Numbered from the stretch's first letter, positions 18,950 through 31,201 are shown. The stretch is 64,000 nucleotides of DNA from Cepaea nemoralis (GCA_014155875.1 JACEFZ010017849.1:246501-310500); one strand, 5' to 3'. Numbers and translations are program-made. The notes: generated by a model not told the origin, from the sequence alone.

Positions 18950-20691
18950 CTTGGACGAAAGAGCCAAGCTAATACACTCATCCACGGCTCTAGACTAAGG
19001 TTACAAATAGTGAAGTAGTGAATTTAATTTGTGTCAGTGACGGTTGACGTGTGCAGAACTAGGACAAGTTGCTGACCAAACTGTGCCTATCGTGACGAAA
19101 TAATGCTTATTTGTGTTTAGTAGAATAATATATACTTAAATCATGTGTTCTTCAAAGTTGTAAGTATTGATATTACTATTTTCTGTTATGTATTTATGTA
19201 ATTATTTATTTATTTATGAATAACTATCAAAATTGATTCTTGGCGGAGCGATACACAGCCAGCAACATTATCGATTTTTGCAAGCTAAAAATAGCGCTGC
19301 GCCTCTGACGTGTTACGATTGACAAGCAGTTGTTCTGCGCCATTGGCACTCAGCATCTGAATGTTTACAAATCGTTAAGCTGCTGCCCGCCTGAATCAGT
19401 GCTTTATATTACTTATTATCTGTTTATTTGAATTAGTAATTGAATATATTTATTTATTTAAACAATATTAGTATATTTTTATTTATTTCAAAGCAGTTAA
19501 TGAATTTTTTTTTCCGTACTTTTTCTTGTGTTTACCGTCACGATGGTACTACTTTTGGCCATGCAAATTAGACTTGGTCTGCACAACACTTACATAGATT
19601 AAATTAGGTTAGTGACGAAAGGCATAAAAAGTTAGAACGAAGACAGGACATTGACAATTTAATATTAAGTAAACTATATTCTGTTTTGTTCGTGGGCATG
19701 TCATTGTGTACCAAATTGTAGAATAATATGTCGTTTGCTATGTGTTAATTGTTGCTGCTCTGTAAACCAGGGTGAACAACAGCTGATTAGAAGATTGGTG
19801 TGTATGCCGAAGTGCCAAACAGGTGACCTATTTAGAAAACTCGTGTCTATGCCGAAGTGCCAAACAAGGTGACCTGTGTTACCGGAGTGTGTTCCTTGTT
19901 CTCGGGAACATTAAGTTGAGTATACTCAATATTTTTTGGCATGCAATGTGATTAATAGTGCATCTCTTTTTCAGCTTGTGATGCATTAGCATACTTTTGT
20001 GCTCTGTTGTTTTTTCAGGATTAAATTTTTCAGGTTATAAACAAACAATACAAGTTGTAGTATTCAGATATTAAAAAACTTAACATCTTCTTCAGCATTC
20101 CGAGCCATTGAGGTTCTTTGCTGCAAATACAATCTGTCTCCATTCGTCTCTCTGGTGGACCTTCTCTTGCCAGTCGTTGATTCCAAGTGCTTGTAGGTCT
20201 GTATGTATATTATCTCTCCACCGCCTTCTTGGTCTACCTCGGGGTCTACGGTCATTTATTTCCTGAGTGTAAGCGAGTTTTGTTTCCCTATTATCTTCCA
20301 TTCTTTCTATATGCCCCAGCCATTGTAGTCTATTAGCCTTCATGATACCAGTGATTAGCGGGGACTTAAACAAATCATAAATGTCTTTGTTACTTCTTCT
20401 TTTCCACTCTCCACTTTGTGTATCCCTAATGGGTCCAAAGATGCGTCTTAAAATTTTGTTCTCAAAGGTTTGTAACAAGGCTTCGTCTCCTTTCGTTGTA
20501 CTCCAGGTTTCAGAGCCATACAGCACCACTGGTGTATTTGTTTCGTAACAAAGAAAGGTTTTTACAAAGGTGGGGATGTTAACCCCACGCTTCAACCCCC
20601 AACCTGGAGGACCAAAAAACTTAACATATCAAAGATAAATAAGTGATTAACTATTTCAGTGTAGGTCAACGCTAGCTATTTACCTAACATC
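18950..20691 (+). other. Gypsy 1 5' leader
   Basis: Non-coding leader between primer-binding site and gag ATG at 20692. It holds a duplicated short phrase (TATGCCGAAGTGCCAAAC at about 19803 and 19848) and the LINE insertion at 20087-20613. No other gene. Confidence 0.6.
20087..20613 (-). mobile_element. Internally deleted RTE-like LINE with perfect 14-bp target duplication
   Basis: Minus strand: a 5' head GGTCCTCCAGGTTGGGGG, then directly an ORF2 C-terminus (VVLYGSETWSTTKGDEALLQ, KILRRIFGPI, GRPRRRWRDNI, stop) ending TGAAGAAG. Both sides carry AAAAAACTTAACAT (20073-20086 and 20614-20627). Endonuclease and most of RT are missing between head and tail. The same head occurs at 2186-2269. It inserted after the Gypsy element landed here, or was carried by it. 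Confidence 0.85.
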
Positions 20692-21381
20692 ATGGCTACT
20701 TTAGCTGATTTCGTAAAAGCAGGCAAAGAAATGCAATACACAGGTAAAGAGCTAGAAGAATATGCTGATAAGAAATTTAAAGAAGCAAAGGATGCAGAAA
20801 GAGACGAACGCGCACGAGAAAGACAACACCTAATGGAGATTGCAGAACTAGCTGAGATAACAAAACAAAAACAGATAGAAGATGACAAACAGATGAAGCA
20901 ACAACAGTTAGAACAAGATAAGGAAATTAAACAGAAGGAATTAGATTTAAAGCAAAAGCAATTAGATCAAGAGAAAGAATTAAAGCAAAAGCAATTAGAT
21001 CAGGAGAAAGAATTAAAGCAAAAAGAGATAGATGAAATGGCAAGAGTTAAGGAAAAACAAATACAAGTAGAATCAGAGACACAGTTCAAGATAAAAGGCA
21101 TGGATGTAGACTCACACGCAGAGATCTCTGCCACTAAACTAAAAAGTCAACAAGAAGAAAATAAGTTCAATAAATACAAAAACATTATCAAACCATATTG
21201 TAAAGAAGAATCCATATCAGCCTGGACAGAACATGTCGAGTATCAATTTAAATATCACCAAGTTCCAATAGAAATGTGGGCTGTGATTTATATGAAGAAC
21301 CTGAGTGGTGAGCCCCTTAAAGTGATAGAATCAATACCAACAGATCTTAGATCTAACTATCAGTACTTCATGATAGGATAA
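20692..21381 (+). CDS. gag: Gypsy 1 Gag, N-terminal part
   Basis: A 229-residue frame from ATG at 20692. It opens LADFVKAGKEMQYTGKELEE and continues with a long Lys/Gln/Glu coiled coil (repeated KQKQLDQEKEL units, residues about 40-140), then the start of capsid (WTEHVEYQFKYHQVPIEMW). It stops at 21379-21381, overlapping the next ATG as TAATG. Alignment with element 2 shows the capsid simply continues in the next frame, so this is a one-base frame break inside capsid rather than a natural gene end. Confidence 0.85.
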   Translation: MATLADFVKAGKEMQYTGKELEEYADKKFKEAKDAERDERARERQHLMEIAELAEITKQKQIEDDKQMKQQQLEQDKEIKQKELDLKQKQLDQEKELKQKQLDQEKELKQKEIDEMARVKEKQIQVESETQFKIKGMDVDSHAEISATKLKSQQEENKFNKYKNIIKPYCKEESISAWTEHVEYQFKYHQVPIEMWAVIYMKNLSGEPLKVIESIPTDLRSNYQYFMIG

Positions 21382-23501
21382 TGCAACACTTTTTACTTGA
21401 TGCCCCTGGGTATCAGGTTCAGTTCTCAAATTTAAAACCTAAACCTAGTGAGACTTTCATTGATTACGTCTCAAATGTTCAGAGTGTACTAAATAGGTGG
21501 CTTAAAACAGCTAACATAGGAAAAGACTTTGATAGACTTAAAAATTTAATAGCCATGGATAAAGTCATATCCACTATACCATCTCCTTTTGCTAAATTTC
21601 TGCAGCAGTCAGACATTGAGAACATAGAGCAGTTCGAAAAGAAAGGGTCGGCATATTTTTCTTCTAACAGAGATATTTTTAAGACCTCAAATGACTCGGA
21701 ACTAGCTGCTTTTGTGAAAGACCAACCTAAAAATTATCAGAGTAAGAGAAAACCCTTCCATAAAGTCGACAAGAAAGATACGAATGTGTCAAAATGTATT
21801 TACTGTCAACTTTTGCATGACACTTATTCTATGTGTGACAAATCGCCAAATTATCCGTCGCATCTTGAAAATGTTATTAAGAAGCAACAAAACAAAAGAT
21901 CTGCATACAGGCGTGCAATCAAATGCTACTTTTGTTCCAGCTACGGCCATTATTCAAATAAGTGCCTGGGCCGCCAACGTATAAAAGCCAACAATGCTAT
22001 TTTGATTGATATATCTTCTGATAGTGGTAGTGAGACTGAATGTGAAGTTGAAAATGTATTACCTTTCAAGCAATCTGAAGATGTGTGTTGTGTGAACGAT
22101 GTGTTAAGCTTTGACAATTGTATCCAATGTCACCAATTTCATGCAGACGGAAAATTAGAATGTGGGCATTTTGTAACATCCTCCGTAGAGAATGCAAATG
22201 CAGTTATAGCCTCCAGAGGCAATCTATTGTTTCCCTCTGCAATGGTCAATGATAAGCCATGCCGATGTTTGCTTGACAGTGGGAGCTCTATTATTGGTGT
22301 GAAAAAGGAACTTGTTAATCCAAAGGATTATACTGGTGACTCTGTACAATGCCGGACTTTTTCTGGTAATATAGAAACCTATCCTCTGGCAAGAGCCCAT
22401 ATAAACACCCCGTTCCTTTCTGTTACCTTTACTTGTGCAATACTAGACAACCCTTGTGCTGAGTTAATTCTTTGGTGTCTACCCCAGCTAAGGCACTGTA
22501 CAGATGAAGAAATATCTGTCTGGGAGGAGAAGAATGGTTTCTCTCCAGTGAACAGTGCAGATATCCTCAAACATCACAGTCCTAACAAAAGTGCTAGACC
22601 CATAATACTTGAAACTGATCAAGACGTAATGGTGCTACTACCAGACAAGCATAATAAAATGTTAACTTCATGGCAAGGGCCTTTCAAGGTGATACAACAA
22701 CTTTCAGATGTTGACTATGAAATATCAATAAACGGACACTTAAAGATATTCCATGTCAACATGCTGAAACCTTACTTTTCACGACAAGAGACAGAAGTAG
22801 AGACAGACGAACACAGTGCACCCACATCTAGTGATCAGACGACAGACGTACACAACGCAACTACACTAGTTAGCGAGACTGGCAAATCCGACAATATCCA
22901 TACACCTAGTGAGCTTACAGAATACGCACTTAACACCACCACCGTACTGAATCAGGTAGACGACGACGGAATGGAACTACCTGTTCCCATTGTAGACAAG
23001 ACTGCGACAATGGATAGCATACATATAGAACAGGGACTAACAGACAGTCAACGACGACAATTAGTACAATTAGTGACTGAGTATAAAGACATATTTTCTG
23101 ACATTCCAGGTAGGACGGACAGAATCGAGCACTCCATTCTTCTTTCGGACTCTAAGCCTATCAAATGCAGGCCGTACTCTATCCCACTCAGCTATAGAGA
23201 AAATCTAAATAAGGAAATTCTTAATTTAGAAGCGAGTGGGATCATCCAGAAATCTACATCTGAGTACTCCTTTCCAATCGTCCTAGTTAAGAAAAAAGAC
23301 TCTACAATTCGTCTGTGTGTGGACTATCGAAAGCTCAACAACGTCACTAAGATCGACGCAGAACCAATTCCTTCCTGCGAAGATCTTATCCTTGACATGT
23401 CCACCTCCAAAATCTTCTCTAAATTAGATCTTACTAAGGGATATTGGCAGGTCCCTATGCAGACTCAATCCATCATCTTACTGCTTTTTCAACTCCTTTA
23501 G
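21381..23501 (+). pseudogene. pol: Gypsy 1 Gag C-terminus, protease, integrase remnant and RT start
   Basis: A 706-codon frame. Residues 1-110 complete the capsid. Cys motifs follow at about 138-150 (CIYCQLLHDTYSMC) and 182-195 (CYFCSSYGHYSNKC). The protease has CLLDSGSSIIGV near 297. At about 425-460 is an integrase C-terminal GPY/F-type module (TSWQGPFKVIQQ, then FHVNMLKPYF). A spacer follows, then the RT N-terminus from about 580 (RPYSIPLSYRENL, LCVDYRKLNN, FSKLDLTKGYWQVPM). The integrase HHCC and DDE parts are absent, as if removed by an in-frame deletion near 22590. The RT frame breaks near 23490. Confidence 0.85.
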
Positions 23502-23682
23502 GACTTTACGAGTGGCGTTTTCTTCCTTTCGGACTTCGAAATGCTCCTGCCACTTTCGTACGCTTAACTAGAAGATCTACTGCATGGAGTGACGAATACA
23601 GTGACCTTATATAGATGATATATGTGTCCATACTGATGACTGGACAACACACTTACTGAAACTAAGACATGTCTTTGATAGG
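23502..23682 (+). pseudogene. pol: Gypsy 1 RT palm, frameshifted
   Basis: The catalytic region survives in shifted frames: LYEWRFLPFGLRNAPATFVR and then PYIDDICVHTDDW around 23605-23640, where YIDD is the RT active-site box. At least two indels separate it from the flanking frames. Confidence 0.8.
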
Positions 23683-24447
23683 TTGCGACTCTTCGGTCTC
23701 ACTGTCAAACCGAGCAAAGTTGAATTGGGCCTAAAAGAAATTGACTTTTTGGGTCATGTCATTTCACAAGGTCAACTTAAGACTGACAATAGAATTATTA
23801 CAAAAATTATGAACCTGACCATGCCTACCACAAAGAAGCAGGTCAGAAGCCTTTTGGGGTTAGTAAATTACTATAGCAAATTCATACCAAATTTAGCGGA
23901 AATTACAAGTGTATTTTCCAATGTTTTAAAAGCATCTGTAAAATTAGATGTCAAAGATGCATTATTAATTTCTGCATTGTCAAAATTGAAAATCCTGTTT
24001 AGTAATGTACCAATCCTCCGCTTGCTTAATCCTAGGCTCGTTTATTATCTTAGGACAGATGCCAGCAGAATCTCCATCGCTGCAGTACTAGGCCAATTTT
24101 ATGATGGCATCTTCCACCCGATTTGCTACGTGAGCCGTAAGATCACACCTGCTGAGTCCAGATATTCCATATCAGAGTTGGAAGCCCTAAGCGTCATCTA
24201 TGCGGTGAGAAAGCTCCATCGATTTCTAGCGGGTGTTCACTTCATTGTCCAGACTGACAACTCCCCAATCACGGTCATACAAAGTGGTGTGCATCGGAAT
24301 GACCGTATATACAGGTGGTCGCTTATACTCCAAAACTATACTTTTAGTATAGAGCATATTAAGGGTAAGGACAACATTCTGGCTGATACCCTTAGTCGAC
24401 CATCTGAGGTAGAAATACCAGAGATTCCACATAAGAGTGTAGAGTAA
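23683..24447 (+). pseudogene. pol: Gypsy 1 RT thumb and RNase H
   Basis: A 254-codon frame: GLTVKPSKVELG and DFLGHVISQG (RT thumb), QVRSLLGLVNYYSKFIPN, then RNase H with YLRTDASRISIAAVLGQ, SELEALSVIYAVRKL (catalytic Glu) and VQTDNSPI (catalytic Asp), ending ADTLSRPSEVE and a stop at 24445-24447. No integrase follows, which supports the Gmr1-like order. The ATG is internal to pol and only marks the reopening of the frame. Confidence 0.88.
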
Positions 24448-26638
24448 TAGAGTAGTAGTACATTAGAATATTCTATTTGAAATGTTTATACTAATACATA
24501 GATATTACAGCTGAACTATGTACTAAGAACAGTGATCTACCATGTGTCCGTAGACATCAAAAGAAGAACTGTGCTCCGAATAACAAATATATCACCGTGT
24601 GAACTGGAACAGCTCGTTATTTACTAAGCTCCATATGTGTTTCCGGTGAATCATTTGTGTTAAGCAGAGAAAAACAGTGTCAGAACAGTGCATAAATACA
24701 GACACGAAAATACTGGTCTACGACACAAGCGAACTCTACAGGTGCAATACCCATAGGACACAAGTATGACTGTGTAATGTATTTAAAATACCCAGGACAA
24801 GTGTGAATATATAATATGCCAATGAAAGCAATTTCTGAACATTGGGGCAACAACTAACCTGGGGTATTTAAATACCATGTATATATATATGCTTATTGTG
24901 ATATGTATTATAACATTTTAATATAGTGATAAATTATAGGTAGATTAGGTAACTTTAATTTCATTTAGAGTTAGGAAATAAAATAGTTTTCATTTTTTTT
25001 AGTAGTTTACATAAATCATTATTTTACCCACTTACTTACCTTAAAAGTAGAATAGATAGTAGTTTAGATAGGAATAGTACCATTTAGTTTATTACATTCC
25101 ACTTTGTTTCATTTCAGTTGATTTCATTCCATCTTAATGAACCATTCCATTTAACAAACGTGATCAGGTAGTATTATGATTAGTTTACACCATAATAGGA
25201 TAAAAATATTAGACAATTAAACATACATCATTTACACCATTTAGATAAGAATATCAGTCATATATTTTTTTTTGCATCTAAAAACATTAGTTATAATTTC
25301 ATTACATTTCAGATTACCCATTTCAGAAAGGTACATAACTCATCTCACATCAATGCCATTTTAAATAATTAGATTACATCCCTTAAATTAGATAAATATT
25401 AGGATTAATGTAAGCACATCTTAGGATTAATGTGGCAAAATAGATTAAAATAGTTAACACATTAAATACACATTTATAGAAGTAGTATTAGTATGTCAGT
25501 ATTTAGAGTAATATTACAGTAAAATATAGTTGGTCATAAGACCAAGGGTATAAACCATCAACCCCTTCTCTTACATGTAAATATGTTGTATATACATGAC
25601 TCGTGCAGCGATTTACGCACAGTCATTGAGCTCAACTTTCTCAAACTGAGCCAAACTTGTACAGTGTCACTCCAAGGTTTTTAAATAATTGGGAGGGTGA
25701 AAGATGTGTGACAGAAGTGTGAAAGTGAAAGATGTGTAACAGAAGTGTGAAAGTGAGAGCGAATGTAAATTATACGAGAGAGAGTGAGATCGGTCAGCGG
25801 ATGTTTCTGCCGCTCAACGCGACTTTTATTTTTTGTCTGCGTCAAATGTTTGCTTTCAATGTTGAAAATGTGCTGTGATGAATGTGTTGTGTGTAGTTTA
25901 GTTTAGATCTTAGAAAAAGTATTTTAAGTCTCATAAGACGGAAATGTAGTCACTAATTAGTGTTATACACTTGTTTGTGACCTCATTCAACCGAATTATG
26001 GCACTTGAAAACTAACTTACATACACATGATAGTTAGATACACATGTTAGAAGTTAGATTATATTATTAATTACATCCAAACACGCAAACAACCAGAAAA
26101 ACAAACATATAAATTGCATACATATTTTGTAGATCAAAGGGAGATAACTCCGGGTCAGGGGACATAATAGACAACGAAACACTAACTTAACAGTGAAAGA
26201 TATACTTTACACGCGGAAGCGAGATAGGTAAAGCCTGTCGCACACAGCTTGGGTAATGGTTGTTTAATATTATATGGGGGACATGAAGCAATTCATGTGT
26301 TGACCCTAAGAAAGTCAACTTTGTATGGGTAGTAAGTTAATTTACTATTTGAGGGCAGGTCTTATAAGACAACGGTCCGGTTCAGACATACCTCTGATTA
26401 ATATAATATTGCGATTGAGAATAGGGCTCACGCCAACCAGACAAGTTTGTGGCGATTGCCAGTAGCCAAGTAAAGTGATACTACATTGTGACATTAGTCA
26501 GTAGAAGTCTATGAGTTACCCAAAGCCAGGTTATCTACAGTCTTTGACAAAAATTAGAGACACTAATTTTTTAGAAAACCCCTTGCGTCACAACCAATGA
26601 GTCAAAGTTGATGACGCAACACAGGAGGGGAGGGTGTG
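24448..26638 (+). other. Gypsy 1 3' non-coding region with polypurine tract
   Basis: About 2.2 kb of AT-rich sequence with no ORF of note, so no env-like gene. It contains several ATTAGATTA/TTTAGTT-type repeats. The 3' end has AGGAGGGGAGGG (26623-26634), a polypurine tract just before the LTR. Confidence 0.7.
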
Positions 26639-27249
26639 TGTCAAAGACTGGTACATAAAGGCCGGAGGTCTTCTCAAGATAGAATACCACCGGGAAGAGT
26701 GGTCAACCTCAAATAGATGAGAGGTGATACAGTGCCCCGATATAAGGGCAGGGTAGGTGATAGAATGGGGGACTATTAACTAGTTCTCTCATGAGACACG
26801 GAGACGTTGACCAGATGGTTAGCACTCTGGTCACGACAGAATCACGCCTATGTAATAGCCACGAATGCCACTCAACAGAAGACAGCTAATGTAAGCGTGC
26901 CAGGAGCAACGGCACGCAAAAAGCCGAAGGACACCTCAAGGTCCTTCCGCGTGCTGTGTAGCCACGCGAGTAAGCAAGTCAGACTGGGGACTGACTTTGT
27001 AGAGAGCACTTGGTTTAGTGGTGATAGGAGTTTTGTGTAACCAAATAGATAGAATTAGCATTAGGGTTTAGAAAACTAGTGATAGGCAATTCTGTGGCTT
27101 TGTGTGTGGTTTTGATAGCGACTGTTACGTACTTGTAAAGAGCCAACGGCAATAAAATGTACCATTTAATTCCTCTCACACGACTTGCAAGTTTCTTGTG
27201 TGGTGTGGGAGAAGTAATCTGATGATGCCTTACACATAGGTTGTTGACA
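26639..27249 (+). repeat. 3' LTR of Gypsy element 1
   Basis: 611 bp, TGTCAAAG to GTTGACA, near-identical to 18233-18844, followed by the GTGTG duplication. Confidence 0.93.
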
Positions 27250-27254
27250 GTGTG

Positions 27255-27639
27255 CAGACTGATGGTTCTTCGCCATACAGGCAGACACTCTCTGACTTCG
27301 GAGGAATCGGCGATCCTATTGACTTTAGCCAGGACCCCAAAGGGACCTGTTGCCCAGGACGCTCGACGAGGACGCGTCAATAGGTCTTGGCCAGTATATA
27401 ACCCGGCCTTGGTGCCTTGGAAACACCTCTGCGTCCCAAATACTTTAGCTATATTCAACGTCGTGGTAGTTTGGTTTGGACAGTGATGGAAGACATGGTT
27501 CATGGAAGAAGAGGCTGGGATCAACCAACGTGAAGATGCCCACAGACAGAAAAAGGAAGAAATTCAGCTTGGATGGTGTTATGTTTTTGGGTGGAATCTG
27601 TGTCTTTATTGTGTCCATTAAGCTGTATTATCTTGTTAT
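27255..27639. other. Non-coding interval
   Basis: Flanking DNA of the Gypsy insertion. Short ORFs on both strands lack recognisable features. Confidence 0.35.
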
Positions 27640-28196
27640 ATTCATGTGTTTGTGTGTGTATGTGAGTGAGTGTGTGTGTGAGAGGGAGTGAGTGAGTGAG
27701 TGCATGTGTGCATGAGTGAGTTTGTGTGTAAATGAGTGCATGTGTGCAGGCATGAGTGACTGAGAGAATGAGATAGTGCATGAGAAAGTGCGTATTGTGT
27801 GAGTGTGTGCTTGCATGCATGAGCGAGTGTGTGTTGTGTGAGTGTGTGCATACATGCATGCGTGAGTGAGTGTGAATGAGTGCTTGTGTGCAGGCATGAG
27901 TGAGTGAGTGAGTCAGTGTATGAGTGTCTGCGTGTGGGTATGAGTGAGTGAGTGAGTGAGTGAGTGTGAATGAATGCATGTGTGCAGGCATTAGTGAGTG
28001 AGAGAATAAGTGAGTGCTTGAGTGAGTGTGTGTGTGTGTGTGCATACATCAATGAGTGAGTGAATGTATGAATGAGTGCATGTGTGCAGGCATGAGTGAG
28101 TGAGTCAGTGTGTGAGTGTGTGCATGCGTGTGTGTATGCTTGAGTAAGTGAGTTTGTGGATGAGTCCATGTGTGCAGTTATGAGTTACTGTGTGTG

Positions 28197-28259
<63 letters not shown>

Positions 28260-28272
28260 TAGAGAGATAGAT

Positions 28273-28370
<98 letters not shown>

Positions 28371-28375
28371 AAACG
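27640..28375. repeat. GTGA/GTGTGAGT and (GA)n microsatellites
   Basis: Imperfect GAGTGAGTGTGTG-type repeats to about 28200, then (AG)n to 28370 interrupted near 28255-28275 by GATAGATAGACA. Confidence 0.95.
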
Positions 28376-28545
28376 AACAATTTTTATTTTCAATGGGTTA
28401 CAAATTGGGCACGCAAGTTCGTCTTACATTAGGCCCTTCCAGTCACTAATCTTACGTTAATCAATTGTGCATGTTACATTCAAATAAGAAAACAACTTTG
28501 TCAGTTGGATGTTGTAAACATAAACAGTGCATATAACATGTTATG
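28376..28545 (-). mobile_element. Short retroelement 3' tail, reversed copy
   Basis: The reverse complement matches 17868-18058: TATGCACTGTTTATG, GGGCCTAATGTAAGACGAAC, TTGCGTGCCCAATTTG and AATAAA, followed by the GA microsatellite. Confidence 0.65.
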
Positions 28546-28551
28546 AGACAG

Positions 28552-29178
<627 letters not shown>

Positions 29179-29199
29179 CATCATCCAGTGGTGTGACCT

Positions 29200-29572
29200 A
29201 TGCAGAACATTTCCTCTGTAATATTTCTATATTGTTCTGTCTCAAGCCAGATGACCTGCCTCTATTACTGTTTTGTGTAAATTATCTATCTTATTTTTGT
29301 CTGTTGTCCTTCACTGCCCTATGTCGTTAGTCATCGCAGGCTTGTTTGATGATTGATTTCCGAACTAGGGCTTGCCCAGTCACTTGGTATGCTGAGATGT
29401 TGGTGGTTTTTAAGGTGTTGGTGACTCCATCAATCAATCTTTTTCATCGTCTTCCCCTGCCTCTTGGGTTTCCAATTTCATGTTGTATGATCTTGCAGCT
29501 AACGACATTAGGTTCAATTCTCACTTGATGGCCGAGCCAGTTAAATCTTTGTTTATCAATGAATTTAACAAC
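29200..29572 (-). mobile_element. RTE-type LINE C-terminal fragment, minus strand
   Basis: The minus strand reads KFIDKQRFNWLGHQVRIEPN, then IIQHEIGNPRGRGRRWKRLI, the end of an RTE-like ORF2 with its R-GR-R--W pattern. It abuts a plus-strand RT fragment at about 29573, giving a head-to-head arrangement. Confidence 0.7.
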
Positions 29573-30317
29573 TGGTGTTGTTGATAGCTTTAGACATGTC
29601 AGCATGGTGGATATGCTTGCAGATCTACAAATTGATGGGAAAGACATTAGACTTATAAAAAGCATATATTGGAAACAACAAGCTGCAATAAGGATTGATA
29701 ATGAAGTGGGACAGTATCAGCCAATTAAGAGAGGTGTTAGGCAGGGATGTGTGATGTCTCCAGATCTTTTTTCCCTGTACAGTGAAAATATTTTCAGAAA
29801 TGTAGAGGATATAAATGGAATCAGCATTGGAGGACGAAACATCAATAATGCAGATGATACAGTATTAATTGCAGACAATGAGCAGGAGCTGCAACAATTA
29901 GTAGATGCGGTTGTTGTACACAGTGAGCAACTGAGGTTAGAATTAAATTGTAAAAAGACTCAGGTTATGGTCGTCAGTAGAAAGGAAGAAGTGCCACAAT
30001 GTAATATACAAGTAAATGGAAATATTCTTCAACAAGTGAATCGGTACAATTATCTTGGAACAGTTATAACATCTGATGGGAGATGCCTTGAAGAGATTAG
30101 AACAAGAATCGCTATGGCGAAAGTAGCCTTTAGCAAGATGAAAAACATTTTGACCAATAAGAAGATGTCAATTGAAACGAGAAAAAGAGTGTTGAGGGGA
30201 TACATAGAGCCTGTTCTTTTGTATGGATGTGAAACTTGGACAATGAGCAGTCAAGCTGAAAAGCATCTGATGGCTGCAGAAATGTGGTTTCTGAGGAAAA
30301 TGCAAAAAAAGTACTAA
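29573..30317 (+). mobile_element. RTE-type LINE reverse transcriptase fragment
   Basis: About 248 codons are open: DIRLIKSIYWKQQAA, GVRQGCVMSPDLFSLYSE, NNADDTVLIADNEQEL, RYNYLGTVITSDG and VLLYGCETWTMSS. The RT active-site box is NADD instead of the usual YADD, so this copy would be catalytically impaired. It is truncated at 30317 where the 32-bp satellite starts. The N-terminal endonuclease and the C-terminal end are missing. Confidence 0.8.
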
Positions 30318-30585
30318 AATGTTAGTACTTCAGTCATGCATGGTACTAGCATGAAAGTGCTATGTATATTACTGTAGTACCAGATGATAGTACCATACAT
30401 GACAGAAGTACTAAAGTACTAGCATCATAGTACCATATATGACTGAATTACTAGCATGATAGTACCATATATGACTGAATTACTAGCATGATAGTACCAT
30501 ATATGACTGAAGTACTGGCATGATAGTACCATATATGACTGAATTACTAGCATGATAGTACCATATATGATGCCAGCATGTGTGG
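30318..30585 (-). repeat. 32-bp satellite, inverted orientation
   Basis: Copies of ACTAGCATGATAGTACCATA plus TATGACTGAATT. Their reverse complement is the forward unit seen from 30850 on. Confidence 0.85.
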
Positions 30586-30609
30586 CTAAAAGGTAGTGAA
30601 CGGTCAAAT

Positions 30610-30850
30610 ATGGTACAATCAATATATGGTATAATCATCATATATGGTATAATCGTCATATATGGTATAATCATATATGGTATAATCATCATATATGGTA
30701 TAATCATATATGGTATAATCATATATGGTATAATCATATATGGTATAATCATATATGGTATAATCATATATGATATAATCATATATGGTATAATCAGCAC
30801 ATATGGTATAATCATCATATATGGTATAATCATTATATATGGTATAAACA
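30610..30850 (+). repeat. 17-18-bp ATATATGGTATAATCAT repeat
   Basis: About 13 tandem copies of ATATATGGTATAATCAT(C). It sits between oppositely oriented halves of the 32-bp satellite and shares the TATATGGTA phrase with it. Confidence 0.9.
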
Positions 30851-31201
30851 TGCTAGTACTTAAATATCATGAACATATCATGCTAGTGCTTCAGTCATAT
30901 ATGAAAATATCATGCTAGTGCTTCAGTCATATATGAAAATATCATGCTAGTACTTCAGTCATATATGAAAATATCATGCAAGTACTTCAGTCATATTTGA
31001 AAATACCATGCAAGTATTTCAGTCATATATGAAAATATCATACAAGTCTTTCAGTCATATATGAAAATATCACACTAGTACTTCAGTCATATATGAAAAT
31101 ATCATATTAGTATTTCAGTTATATGTGAAAATATCATACTAGTACTTCAGTCATATATGAAAATATCATACTAGTACTTCAGTCATATATGAAAATATCA
31201 T
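30851..31201 (+). repeat. 32-bp satellite, forward orientation
   Basis: About 11 copies of CTAGTACTTCAGTCATATAT plus GAAAATATCATA. Ends at the ACTATAGT box. Confidence 0.9.

Larger units (their letters stand above)
18233..27249 (+). mobile_element. Gypsy-type LTR retrotransposon 1, Gmr1-like gene order
   Basis: A 9.0-kb element. Its LTRs are nearly identical (about 5 differences in 612 bp), begin TGTCAA and end TTGACA, and are flanked by a GTGTG duplication (18228-18232, 27250-27254). The internal order is leader, gag, protease, a remnant of integrase C-terminus, reverse transcriptase, RNase H, then 2.2 kb without genes. Standard Ty3/Gypsy elements place integrase after RNase H. The order here matches the Gmr1 clade. 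Frameshifts and loss of most of integrase make it non-autonomous, yet the LTRs indicate recent insertion. Confidence 0.9.

Noticed and set aside
24448..26638. Possible env-like gene downstream of pol in Gypsy 1
   Set aside because: No ORF of useful length, signal peptide or membrane segment in any frame.
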